Assembly: GCF_963259705.1 (NCBI RefSeq)
Contig: NC_081841.1
Span: forward strand, 93,976,559 to 94,040,558
DNA from: Myotis daubentonii
Lineage: Eukaryota; Chordata; Mammalia; Chiroptera; Vespertilionidae
DNA: 64,000 bases
Direction: 5' to 3'
How positions within the stretch are numbered: position 1 is the first letter of the stretch; every line of letters begins with the position of its first letter. The notes beneath the pieces are model-generated. The model did no database searches, was not told the DNA's origin, and saw only the letters and a list, made by a program, of their open reading frames with translations. A program made the translations under genes and the position numbers. Of this stretch, positions 28,094-37,365 are shown piece after piece.

Positions 28094-28466
28094 TCCTATG
28101 TAATAAAAGCCTAATATGCAAATTGTCCCCTTCGACTGTTCATTATGATGTGTGCTGACCACCAGAGGGCAGCACGGACCATGACCGGCGTTGGTGACAT
28201 GGTGCTGGCATCAGGCAACAGTGGAGGCACTGCTTGCCCCAATGGACCCCGACGAAAGCCTGGCGGGATGGTGGAGCAGATGAGTGGGCAGCACCAGGCC
28301 AAGGCGGGTGGGAGTGGGGCCTGATTGCCCTGCCGATCACCCACAGGTGGCAACCAGCAGCAGCTCTAACACTTTCATTACAGAGAAGGGGCAAATAGCA
28401 ATATTAAAATATTTCTTCTAATTATTTTCCTTTCAATGTATAAAAATCCGTGCACCAGGCCACTAG
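28094..28466 (+). mobile_element. Helitron C (HeliBat type), 373 bp
   Basis: Starts TCCTATGTAATAAAAGCC and ends ccgtgcaccaggccactag, between A and T. It carries an ATGCAAAT octamer at 28116. The 3' hairpin is partly lost. Inserted in the old L1. Confidence 0.9.
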
Positions 28467-28854
28467 TATTGTTATAATAGTCTGTAATGACTGTTGGGTG
28501 TCTTTATGATCTGTAGTAATGTCCTTGCCTTCATTTATTTATAATCTGTGTTTTCTAAGATTTTTTTCTTGATCAGTCTAGTTAGGTGTTATTGATTTAA
28601 TTAGTATTTTCAAAAACCAACTTTTGGCTCTGTTGATTTTCTTTAATGTTTTATTTCTACTTCATTGATTTCTGTTCTCATCTTTATTATTTCTTTCCTT
28701 TGACTTATGTGGATTTTATTTGCTCTTCTTTCTCTACTTCATAAGGTGGAAGCTTTGATTATGGATTTTATACTTTTGCTTTCTAATAAAAGCATTTAAG
28801 CTATACATTTTCCTCTAAAGATTTCTTTAACTGCATCCTCCAAGTTTTCATATG

Positions 28855-29188
28855 TTGTTTGTCTTAGATCAGGCTGCTATAACAGAATGTCTTAGACTGG
28901 GCGGCTTAAAAAAACAAACATTTACTTCTCACATTCTGGAGGTTTGGAAATCCAAGATTAAGGTGCTGCAGATCCGGTACCTGGTTTGCAGGTGGTTGCC
29001 TGCTCCTTGTGTCCTCACATGGCAGACAGAAGAGCGAGACATGTGTCTTCTAAGAAGGGTACTAATCCCATTCATGAGGGCTGGCCCTCATGCCCTAGTT
29101 ACCTCCCAGAGGCCACACCTCCTAATATCATCATACTGGGGGTTAGGATTTTAACATATGAAATCTGAGGGGACATTCATTTCACAGC
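28855..29188 (+). repeat. Ancient interspersed repeat, family not assigned
   Basis: Contains widely repeated mammalian phrases: 'caggctgctataacagaatg', 'ttctggaggtttggaaatcc', 'tgtgtcctcacatggcagac', 'actaatcccattcatgaggg', 'ggccacacctcctaatatca'. It interrupts the old L1. I cannot name the family with confidence. Confidence 0.6.
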
Positions 29189-29341
29189 ATTGTTTTCATT
29201 ATCATTCCATTTGGAATATTTTCTAACTTCCTGTGATTTCTTCCTGACCCTGTTCTCAGTGCTGCTTAATTTCCAAATATTTGGAGATTTTCTAGAAAAT
29301 GTATTGCTTCTGGTTTCTAATTTAATTCTATTATGAAAAAA

Positions 29342-30056
29342 CTAGGGGCCCAGTGCACAAATTCGTGCACCTTGAAAGGAACTGTGGGCCGTGAGGTTGT
29401 AGTAGGCACAGGGGCAGGTCTCGGCCCCATCCTCTGTGCCCATGCCTGGCCCCTCCCACTGTGGCCCTGGTCCCCTGTCTGCCTGCAGCCCTGTTCCTGC
29501 TGCCACCACTCCCATATGCTGATAGCACTGGCCCCACTCACACCCACTGACAGCGCAGAGTGATTGGGGCCGGCGCCAGCAGTGGGTGCGAGCAGAGCCG
29601 GTGGCATCAGCAGGTGCAAGTGGCAGCTGCTGCCCTGATCACCCCTCAGGAGCAGGTGAAGGTGAAGAAGCCTTCAGGGGCAATTGTGGCTTGCAGCCAC
29701 CACTCGCACCCACTGACGGCACCGAGCCATCAGGGTCAGCACCAGCCACCGGCAGCAGGTGCAAGCAGTGGCTCCAGCGCCAGCTGCAGGTGGGAGTGGG
29801 GCTGGCGCTGGCAGCAGGTATGAGCACTGGGCAGGACCGTGGCACATTGGAGCAAAGAAATTTCAGTAACCACTAGAGGCTCACCCCGATGACAGCGACC
29901 AGCACCCCACCTTGATCTGGCACCCCTGCTCACCTGCTCCACCATCCCGCCATGTTCCATGCACGCCCCCTGGTGGTCAGTGCACATAATAGCAACCAGT
30001 TGTTCGGTTGTTCCACCGTTCAGTCTATTTGCATATTAGGGTTTTATATAGAGAGA
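29342..30056 (-). mobile_element. Helitron D (HeliBat type), 715 bp
   Basis: On minus it starts TCTCTCTATATAAAACCC at 30056 and ends with the gcacgaatttgtgcac hairpin and GGGCCCCTAG at 29342, between A and T. The interior is GC-rich with GCAGGTG/CAGCAG-type repetition unlike Helitrons A and B, so it carries a different internal payload. Inserted in the old L1. Confidence 0.9.
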
Positions 30057-31153
30057 TATATACTGTGCATAATTTCAACCTTTTGAAATTCATTGAGATT
30101 TGTTTGTAGCCCAGCATATCTATCTTACTGAATATTTCAATCTGCCCTTTAAAAAAATGTGTATTCTATAGATTGGTGGTGCAATGTTCTAGAAATGCCA
30201 ATTAGGTCAGATTATTTGATAATATCAGAAGATTGTTCAAATTTTCTCCAGCCTTACTGATTTTTTTTTTTTTTGGTACATTTGTTCTATCAATTACCAA
30301 TAAACTAGCATTAAAACAAATCTTTACTTCTGGTTGGGGATTTGTATTTTTCTCCACCTAGTTCTGTAGATTTTGCTTTATGTTTTTAAGCTCTGTGCAC
30401 ACATGTTCAGTGGCTTTGTAACATGTCACCTTGGCCACCTGAACTACATTTTACAGAATTCTCTTTCCATTATATTTCTAGTTAGGAGAGGTTACAAGAA
30501 ATACTCTTGTGAGATTTAGAAGGCAAAAAGGAGGCAGGAACCATTTTATAATGCACATATGTCATTGGCAGATGTACAATTGTTCTGCCTTCAAAATCAG
30601 CTTCTCTAACTCCTGGGCCAGGTGCGCATTTCCGTGGTGAAACACCCCAGGCTCTATAGGATATGCTTGTCACCAAGGTCAAAGGCAATAGAATGAATAC
30701 TTGTTTCAACCTGTTGTAAGGTTCAATCTTGTGCTTATGGGTTCTAGCTGCTCCTGATCTCCCCTTATTTTATATCCAAATTTCTTTTCTAGCTACCTGT
30801 TCTGTAGACTTAAAGCTCCAACACCAGACATGGATATATATAAAAAATCCTACTGGATCTGCTTCCATTGTTGAACCCTGACTGATATAGAGATTGGTAC
30901 CAAGAATAGTTCCTAAGGAACAGAACCTGAAGTTGTGTTCTCTGAATAAGTTCTGAGTTTTAAAGGCACTAATAGCTCTATTGCCATTGGTAAAGGGGGT
31001 ACTGGTAGTCACTGGCATGAAATGGCAAAGAAGTTACTCAAGTTTAGCTTGAGATACCTGTAATAAAGTATCTATAGAAGACAAGACTGGGTGGCCGAGC
31101 ATTTGCTACCTTAGCACATTTTGGTCAAAACGAGGAATAATATAATGGAGTGG

Positions 31154-31375
31154 CCGTAACCGGTTTGGCTCAGTGGATAGAGCGTCGGCCTGCGGACTGA
31201 AAGGTCCCAGGTTCGATTCCGGTCAAGGGCATGTACCTTGGTTGCGGGCACATCCCCAGTAGGAGGTGTGCAAGAGGCAGCTGATCGAAGTTTCTCTCTC
31301 ATTGATGTTTCTAACTCTCTGTCTCTCTCCCTTCCTCTCTGTCAAAAATCAATAAAATATATTTTAAAAAATATA
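31154..31375 (+). mobile_element. Ves SINE, full length
   Basis: tRNA-derived head with A-box-like 'tggctcagtggatagagcgt' and B-box 'ggttcgattcc' (31210), then a pyrimidine-rich 'ctctctgtctctctccc' body and 'aaaaatcaataaaa' tail. A 13-bp target duplication tataatggagtgg flanks it (31141-31153, 31376-31388). Diagnostic of vespertilionid-lineage bats. Confidence 0.95.
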
Positions 31376-32082
31376 TATAATGGAGTGGGTTAGTTGGATG
31401 ATTACTACTAACTTTGCTAGAAATCTTGGAGAAAACAAATCATGAGCACAGGATTTAAATTTTCCAGTTCAGGGTCTGAATATAGCACCTAGAAGCTTCT
31501 ATAAGTTCTCAGGGCGGGGGTGGAGGGGTGAGGCGGGGGGTGAGTGGGCAGCGGTGGCATTTCCTGTAGGTGCAGGGCTAAGATTTCTGCAAACCAAATC
31601 CGAAGTCTAATCCTGCAAGTGCCTAAATTATAACACAAATTGAATTCCCATCCCTGCAGAGTCTCTTTTGTTAAAGTTGAGGCCTCTATTGGGAAGAAAT
31701 GGGATCTTGAATTTTGGAATTGGAGCATATGGTCAAATTCTAATGAAGTTGAACCTCAAGTCCCTAAATGACAGAGTTTTCTTTGCCAGTAGAAGCATCT
31801 TCTATCCCTGCCTGAGGGAGGTTTTTTGTTTGTTTGTTTTTTGTTTTTCTGAAGAATCACATTGGCCTCCCTTGAGGAACTTGCTAGCAAGGTACTGCTG
31901 ATTTCCAGGACCTACCCCCACCAACCTTATTGGCTGCTACCCCTACAATTATATTAAACTCCAAGCAGTCCCCAAAGGGTATAAAGAGTGACTCATTGGG
32001 AGATGTGATACACACGAAAAGAAATGCATGATAATTTTTATTTATATAGACTGAAAACTAGGGAATATATATGGAAATGTAT

Positions 32083-32341
32083 TTTATTTTTTGTTAATCT
32101 TCAACCAAGGATATTTTTTCCATTGATTTTTAGAGAGAGTGGAAGCCCGGGAGGGAGATGGAGAGAGAGAGAGAAAAACAGTGATGTGAGAGAAACATCG
32201 ATTGGTGACCTCCTGCACGTGCCTGACTGGGATCAGGGATCAAACCTGCAAACCAGGTTTGTGCCCTTGACCTGGAATTGAACCTGTGACCCTTCAGTGC
32301 ATGGGCTAAGACTCTAACCACTGAACAAACTGACCAGGGCT
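32083..32341 (-). mobile_element. Ves SINE, full length
   Basis: Reverse orientation, ending 'aaactgaccagggctg' at the tRNA-like head. 10-bp target duplication ggaaatgtat (32073-32082, 32342-32351). More diverged than the 31154 copy. Confidence 0.93.
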
Positions 32342-32939
32342 GGAAATGTATATTAAGAGTGTGAGATCAACATGAATGGAAAATAAAGCTGGACGGGCCA
32401 AGTTTATTGATATAGGACCACTAGCCAGAGATTCTGGGTTCACCATTTTAGCTTCAGGGGCTCGAAATGCTCCTAACTATTCGTTTGGTTTGTTGACTGA
32501 AATATGGACCCAACATTAGCCTACATTAAATGAAATTTAAATGTCAGAACTTTCTCAGTATGCCAAAGAGGGGGGTACCCAGAGGTTCAGGGAAATCAGA
32601 AGGTTAGTGTGCAATTATCGTGTGAGACCTACTCACCAACACCAGAGAGCACACCTTTCACCACAGCTGTGTGAAATAAACTTGTGAGAGGAGGCCAGCA
32701 TCCTTGAAGAGCTCTGTGGTGGCTCTTCTCTATAAGTCAGAAATTACAGGAGGAATTCTACCACTGAACTGAGATCCCTGAATACTATGGGGATAACATC
32801 AAACTGAGATCCTGAGGTAGTGGGGGTTAAATTGCAGCACGTAATCACCAAAGATGAGGTGGGCATGGTTACCATGAAGGATATGGGAGCCAAAGATTTT
32901 CAAAATAGTTTGAATTGCAAAGATCTCTGATGTTCACTG

Positions 32940-33015
32940 CTTGATTATAGTATTTCAGAAGAGAATCATACTAAATTCTTGATTATAGTATTTCAGAAGG
33001 GAATCATACTAAATT
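32940..33015 (+). repeat. 38-bp tandem duplication (2 copies)
   Basis: Two head-to-tail 38-bp units beginning 'cttgattatagtatttcaga', one mismatch (gagaatc/gggaatc), inside the ERVL-like remnant. Confidence 0.93.
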
Positions 33016-33505
33016 CTTGCTTAATATGTTTAAGCAGAAAAGTTATACTAGTAGATCTGGTGAGCAGAAGTCTAGTTTGAATCACCAGAGTCAGAGTCCC
33101 TCCATGATTCCCAAACTTGAGTTAGTTTACAGAACCCCTTGAATGAAAGAAAATCCATGTCCCCTGGGGGGAAATCCTGTTGCACTGCCAAGAACTGATG
33201 CTGTTAATCATTCTCCAGCCTTCCCTACGAAGGCTTGCAGCCATTTATTAGGGTGATAACATTGGAGAAGAAAAAGACAGAGTTTTGAGGATTACTGGAC
33301 ACTGGCTCTGAACTGACACTATTTCCATGAGGCCCATCAGTCCAGGAGATGAATTCCCGGAGACCCACATCCCCATTCAGTGTGCCTATGTGGTCGATGC
33401 AGAAGACAGAGATGGATCTTAGAGAATGACCAGGGATTATCATAAACATAATCAGGTGGTAATTCCAGTTGTTTCAGATGTGGCTTCATTGCTTGAGCAA
33501 ACTAA

Positions 33506-34030
33506 GTTTTTTTTATCACTTTTTGAAATTTATCTGCCTATACTTTTTCCAATATTTTTCTTTCCTATTCTTTTTCTTCTCCTCTGGAACTCACATGTTT
33601 TACCACTTGTTTCTGTCCCACAAATCACTGAGCTTGTTGTCAATTTTTTTCTCTCTTTATGGATGATTTCTACTGATCTGTCCTCAAGTTCATAGATCTT
33701 TTCTTTCTATGTATCCTATTTGCTATTAATCTTATCCAATAAATATCTGGTTTAGATCTTATACTTTTATTGTAGAATTTCATCTATTATATACATCTTC
33801 TCTTGGAGATTTTTTAAAAATCATATGTATTATAGTTATTTTAAAGTGTTTTTTCTGGTAATTCCAAGGCCTTGGCTGTCTATAGGTCTGTTTCTATTGA
33901 TTAATTTTCCTCTTGACTATGAACCAAATTCTCCTGTTTCTGCACATCTTATAATAATTATTTTATACTGTAGATAATGTGTAAGGAACACTACCAGCTG
34001 TTAGTTTTTATTATTGTTGTCTTTTCCAAA
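33506..34030 (-). repeat. Old L1/HAL1 fragment, antisense
   Basis: Plus strand shows reverse-complement L1 5'-region landmarks: 'ctgtcccacaaatcactgag', 'tctgtcctcaagttcataga', 'tttctggtaattccaaggcc', 'gtctgtttctattgattaat'. Abuts the retrovirus remnant. Confidence 0.65.
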
Positions 34031-34469
34031 AAGTACTGTTTTTTCCTTTGTTCACTAGGCAGCTAGAGTGATGGGCTAGTCAGTTCAATCCAATCAGGAG
34101 TTGAGCAAGTTTGGGATGGGTTTGTGGCTTTAATCCTTCTGTTAGGGAATTTAATCACAGGGACTAAAAGATCTTGTACTATTTGCTTTTCAGCAGAGCC
34201 ACTACTTCCTGTGTTGCCTCAGAGCTCATATATTTGATCATACTAGAATTTGAGTATGGAAGGGTTTACTTAGATTGAGTTTACTTTTGGCTTTAACTTA
34301 TTTGAAAGTGAGCTCAAGCCCTTCCCTCCCAGAGATGTCTGGGACCAAACACTCCAAGACTTCTAGACATCAAAACTGCAAGACCTCACAGTGAGACTAC
34401 AGACTGCAGATGGTTTCCCCAGAACCAGGCACAGGGCATGGTGCATAGCCCATGCTCTATAAATAGGAA

Positions 34470-34595
34470 TACAGTAGAGTATAATGGAGCCAGAATTCCT
34501 ACAATCAAATCATAGCTCTAATGCTTTTGAGCTTTCTGATCCAGATCATCATTCAGCCTCTGTATCTCAATTTCTCCATCTGGAATATGGGGTAA
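34470..34595 (+). repeat. MIR SINE, 5' part (split by the composite Helitron)
   Basis: 'gcttttgagctttctgatcc' through 'cagcctctgtatctcaattt' and 'ctccatctggaatatggggt' match the MIR middle. The element continues at 37291 with no base missing. Confidence 0.8.
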
Positions 34596-35062
34596 CTAGA
34601 GGCCTGGTGCACAAAAATTTGTGCACTGGGGGGGGGGGGGATCCCTCAGCCCAACCTGTGCCCTCTTGCAGCCTGGGAACCCTCTGGGGATGACCACCTG
34701 CTGGATTAGGCCCGCTCCCTGGGGGATTGGGTCTAAGCTGGCAATCAGACATCCCTCTGAAAGCCCGGGAGCCCTTGGGGGATGTCCACTTGCCAGTGGG
34801 GAGCAGGCCTAAGCTGTAGTCTAACATCCTTAGTGCTGCTGAGGAGGCGGGAGAGGCTCCCACCACCACCGCTGTACTGGCAGCCATCAGCCTGGCTTGT
34901 GGCTGAGCAGAGCTCCCCCTGTGGGAGCGCACTGACCACCAGGGAGCAGCTCCTGCATTGAGCGTCTGCCCCTTGGTGGTCAATGTGTGTCATAGTGACC
35001 AGTCATTCCCAGTCCTTCTGCTGTTAGGGTCAGTTTGCATATTACCCTTTTATTATATAGGA
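34596..35062 (-). mobile_element. Helitron unit F
   Basis: 5' TCCTATATAATAAAAGGG at 35062, 3' gtgcacaaatttttgtgcac hairpin followed by CAGGCCTCTAG at 34596. A (G)13 run follows the hairpin on the plus strand. Joined directly to unit G at 35062/35063. Confidence 0.92.
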
Positions 35063-35537
35063 CTAGAGGCCCGGTGCACAAAAATTTGTGCACTCAGGAG
35101 TGTCGGGGGTCCCTCAGCCCGGCCTGTGCCCATTTGCAGTCCAGGACCCCTTGGGGGATGTCCACCTGTTGACTTAGGCCCACTCCCTGGGGAATCAGGC
35201 CTAAGCTTGCAGTCAGACATCCTTCTGGCAGCCAGGGAGCCCTCAGGGGATTTCTGACTAAAGGCTTAGGCCCCTAAGGGATCGGGTCTAAACCGTTAGT
35301 TGGACATTCTTAGTGCTGCCACGGAGGTGGGAGGGGCTCCTGCCACCACCTCTGAGCTGGCCAGCCATGAGCCAGCTTCTGGCTGAGTGGCACTCCCCAT
35401 ATGGAAGTGCACTGACCATCAGGGGGCAGCTCCTGCATTGAGCGTCTGCCCACTGGTGGCCAGTGCGCATCATAGCAACTGGTCATTCTGCTGTTCAGTC
35501 AATTTGCATATTAGCTTTTTATTATTTTTATACAGGA
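35063..35537 (-). mobile_element. Helitron unit G, tandem to unit F
   Basis: 5' TCCTGTATAAAAATAATAAA at 35537 (next to A on minus), 3' hairpin gtgcacaaatttttgtgcac and CCGGGCCTCTAG at 35063. Its final G is followed immediately by the TC of unit F, with no host base between. Same subfamily as F. Confidence 0.92.
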
Positions 35538-35736
35538 TGTCCCTATTTCCCCCCTTTTGCCCCCTCTACCCAGCTCTTGTTCCCCACTTCTCTCTGGCCA
35601 TCACCATACTGTTGTCTGTGTCCATGGGTTGTGCATATATTTTCTTTGGCTAATTCCTTCTTTAAATTCACTTCTTTAAATTTTTATTTTCAGATAAGTG
35701 CTTATAATTGCACTATTATATATTTGCTATTATATC
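35538..35736 (-). repeat. Bat-type L1 3' UTR fragment
   Basis: 'cagctcttgttccccacttc', 'gccatcaccatactgttgtc', 'tgtgtccatgggttgtgcat', 'tttctttggctaattccttc' follow the antisense L1 3' region typical of bats and related mammals. Ends at the hAT insertion. Confidence 0.5.
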
Positions 35737-35744
35737 ATTTAGCA

Positions 35745-35935
35745 CAGAGGTCCTCAAACTTTTTAAACAGGGGGCCAGTTCACTGTCCCTCAAACATTCC
35801 ACACATGTGCACTGTGGGCCCGGGACGAGTCGGCTGCTAAGCAGGACAGGCAGCGGCAGCAAAAACACCCGGCGGGCCGGATAAATGTTTTTGGCAGGCT
35901 GCATGTGGCCCGTGGGCCATAGTTTGAGGACCCTG
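35745..35935 (+). mobile_element. Non-autonomous hAT element, 191 bp
   Basis: Terminal inverted repeats CAGAGGTCCTCAAACTTT and ATAGTTTGAGGACCCTG with subterminal GGGGGCCAG/GGCCCGTGGGCC. 8-bp duplication atttagca/atttagaa (35737-35744, 35936-35943), one mismatch. Strand arbitrary. Confidence 0.88.
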
Positions 35936-35943
35936 ATTTAGAA

Positions 35944-36600
35944 TTAAGATATCTTTTAATTGAACCCTTGTAAATTTTAGCACAATTTAATAAATTATGC
36001 TAGAAGCAATTAGGAGATTTTTCATGTAATGCAGATACATTTTAATTAATATTTTATTAATTTTTAATATTTTAATTTGAAATAATCTCATACATGTAAA
36101 AAAACTATAAAATACTACAGCATATTATATGTACCCTTCATGCAATTTCTTAGGTGTTAATAATTTAAACATAACCATTATACAACTAACAAAATTTGAA
36201 ATATATTTTTCTTATAATCTCTTTAATGTTACCTAATCCATTTACTTTGTTTTTGTTAATCTTCACCCAAGGATATTTTTCCATTGAATTTTAGAGAGAG
36301 TGAAGGGAAAGGGAGAGACACATTGATTGGTTGCCTCCTGCACATGCTCTGATAGGGACTGGGGATCAAGCCAGCAACTGAGGTACATGCCCTTGACTGA
36401 AATCGAACCTGGGACCCTTCAGTCCACAGGCTAATGCTCTATCCACTGAGAAAAACAGGCATATATTCATTTACTTTTAATCTATATGTGTCTTTATATC
36501 TAAAGTGGGTTTTGTTTTTGATTCATCCTCATAATCTGTCTTTTAATTGGTGCATTTATGCCACTGACTTTCAGAGTGCTTACTGATAGAGTTACTGCCA
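35944..36600 (-). repeat. Old L1 3' region, antisense, split by a Ves SINE
   Basis: 'taatttgaaataatctcata' and 'tatgtacccttcatgcaatt' are L1 3' UTR antisense; beyond the Ves, 'tgtgtctttatatctaaagt' and 'aatctgtcttttaattggtg' are further into the L1. Confidence 0.65.
36249..36467 (-). mobile_element. Ves SINE, full length
   Basis: Reverse orientation with 'aatcgaacctgggacccttc' B-box region and a degraded tRNA-like end. 10-bp target duplication catttacttt (36239-36248, 36468-36477). Confidence 0.93.
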
Positions 36601-36607
36601 TATCAGG

Positions 36608-36857
36608 TGGCTTCTGGGGCTTCTGGGGCCGGCCTGCGACCCGGGATCAGATCCATCACGGGTGGCAGGCAGGCAGCTTCTGGGGTCGCACATGGGGGCC
36701 TGGATGGCAGCTCGCACTCACACTGTCCCACCCTGCCTGCAGTATGCAATTAGCTGCCATCTTTGTTGGAGGTTAATTTGCATATTGTGCTGATTAGCCA
36801 ATGGGAGTCATAGCGAAGGTATGGTCAATTACCATGTTTGTCTATTATTAGATAGGA
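36608..36857 (-). mobile_element. Helitron unit H, 3' end missing
   Basis: 5' TCCTATCTAATAATAGAC at 36857, then an octamer-bearing 'aatatgcaaattaa' segment. No hairpin or CTAG is present on its left, where it passes directly into old L1 sequence near 36605. Confidence 0.8.
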
Positions 36858-37290
36858 TAGAGGCCTGGTGCATGGGTGGGGGCTGGCTGGTTTGCCCTGA
36901 AGGGTGTCCTGGATCAGGGTGGAGGTCCCTGCTGGGTTGCCTGGCCAGTCTGGGTGAGGGGCTGAGGGCCATTTTTAGGCAGGCCAAGCCCCCAGCGACA
37001 GAAGCTCCCAGCCTCTCCTTTTTTTCTTTTTTATTCTGAGATTTATTTACCTTCTCTAATTGAAACTTTGTTGCCTTCAATGGAGCTCAGAGCAGGCCGC
37101 GGCAGGCGGGAAGCTTGGCTTCCTCCATTACTGGGGCAAGCAAGCCTCCTGCTTGCTCCAGCTCCGTGGCTGCCGGCTGCCATCTTGGTTGGATTAATTT
37201 GCATATAGTTGCTCTGATTGGCTGGTGGGCGTGGCTTAAGGTGTAGTGAAGGTATGGTCAATTTGCATGTTTGTTTTTTATTAGATTAGA
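36858..37290 (-). mobile_element. Helitron unit I, tandem to unit H, damaged 3' end
   Basis: 5' TCTAATCTAATAAAAAAC at 37290. The 3' end reads ...gcaccaggcctcta, with the last CTAG reduced by one base and only one hairpin arm left, and is directly followed by the TC of unit H. Confidence 0.8.
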
Positions 37291-37365
37291 TAAGAGTGCC
37301 TACTTCATAGGGTTGTTGTGATAGTTTAACAAATATAGCAAGTATTATATAAGTGTTAGCTCTGG
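37291..37365 (+). repeat. MIR SINE, 3' part (continuation of 34470-34595)
   Basis: 'taagagtgcctacttcatag' and 'ggttgttgtgatagtttaac' continue the MIR consensus order without gap after the left part. Confidence 0.82.

Larger units (their letters stand above)
23890..30480 (-). repeat. Old L1 LINE, antisense, split by later insertions
   Basis: On the plus strand this is reverse-complement L1 from the 3' UTR into ORF2: 'tattccattgtatgaccata', 'acttgttgatgggtatttgg', 'gttatagtggatataaacta', 'cctttatcagatgtacatat', 'gtcttgtttaatttctcttg'. Interrupted by a hAT element (24560), bat L1 3' ends (25089, 26885), a retrocopy, a U2 fragment, an unassigned repeat (28855) and Helitrons (28094, 29342). It has no intact ORF2. 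Confidence 0.85.
30481..33505 (+). mobile_element. Degenerate ERVL-like endogenous retrovirus (LTR piece plus internal remnants)
   Basis: About 30600-30885 looks like the 3' part of an ERVL-class LTR (ends near 'gttgaaccctgactgatata'), followed by internal sequence. Near 33298-33306 a retroviral-type aspartic protease core Asp-Thr-Gly is readable, and 33380-33500 resembles the beginning of a reverse transcriptase. Stops, frameshifts and a deletion between these parts make it non-functional. Interrupted by Ves SINEs at 31154 and 32083. Family call is from memory of ERVL pol. Confidence 0.6.
34596..37290 (-). mobile_element. Composite Helitron (2695 bp) carrying Helitron units, L1, Ves and hAT sequence
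   Basis: Minus-strand 5' end is TC at 37290 (TCTAATCTAATAAAAAAC) and the 3' end is a hairpin plus CCTCTAG at 34596. The outside bases are A and T, and joining the flanks rebuilds a gapless MIR. In minus-strand order it holds Helitron unit I, 3'-truncated unit H, old L1, Ves, hAT, bat L1, unit G and unit F. The interpretation as one insertion is an inference; the boundaries and the restored MIR are seen directly. Confidence 0.7.

Noticed and set aside
31154..31240. Possible tRNA gene (A- and B-box-like sequence)
   Set aside because: It is the tRNA-derived head of a Ves SINE with target duplication; no cloverleaf acceptor end.
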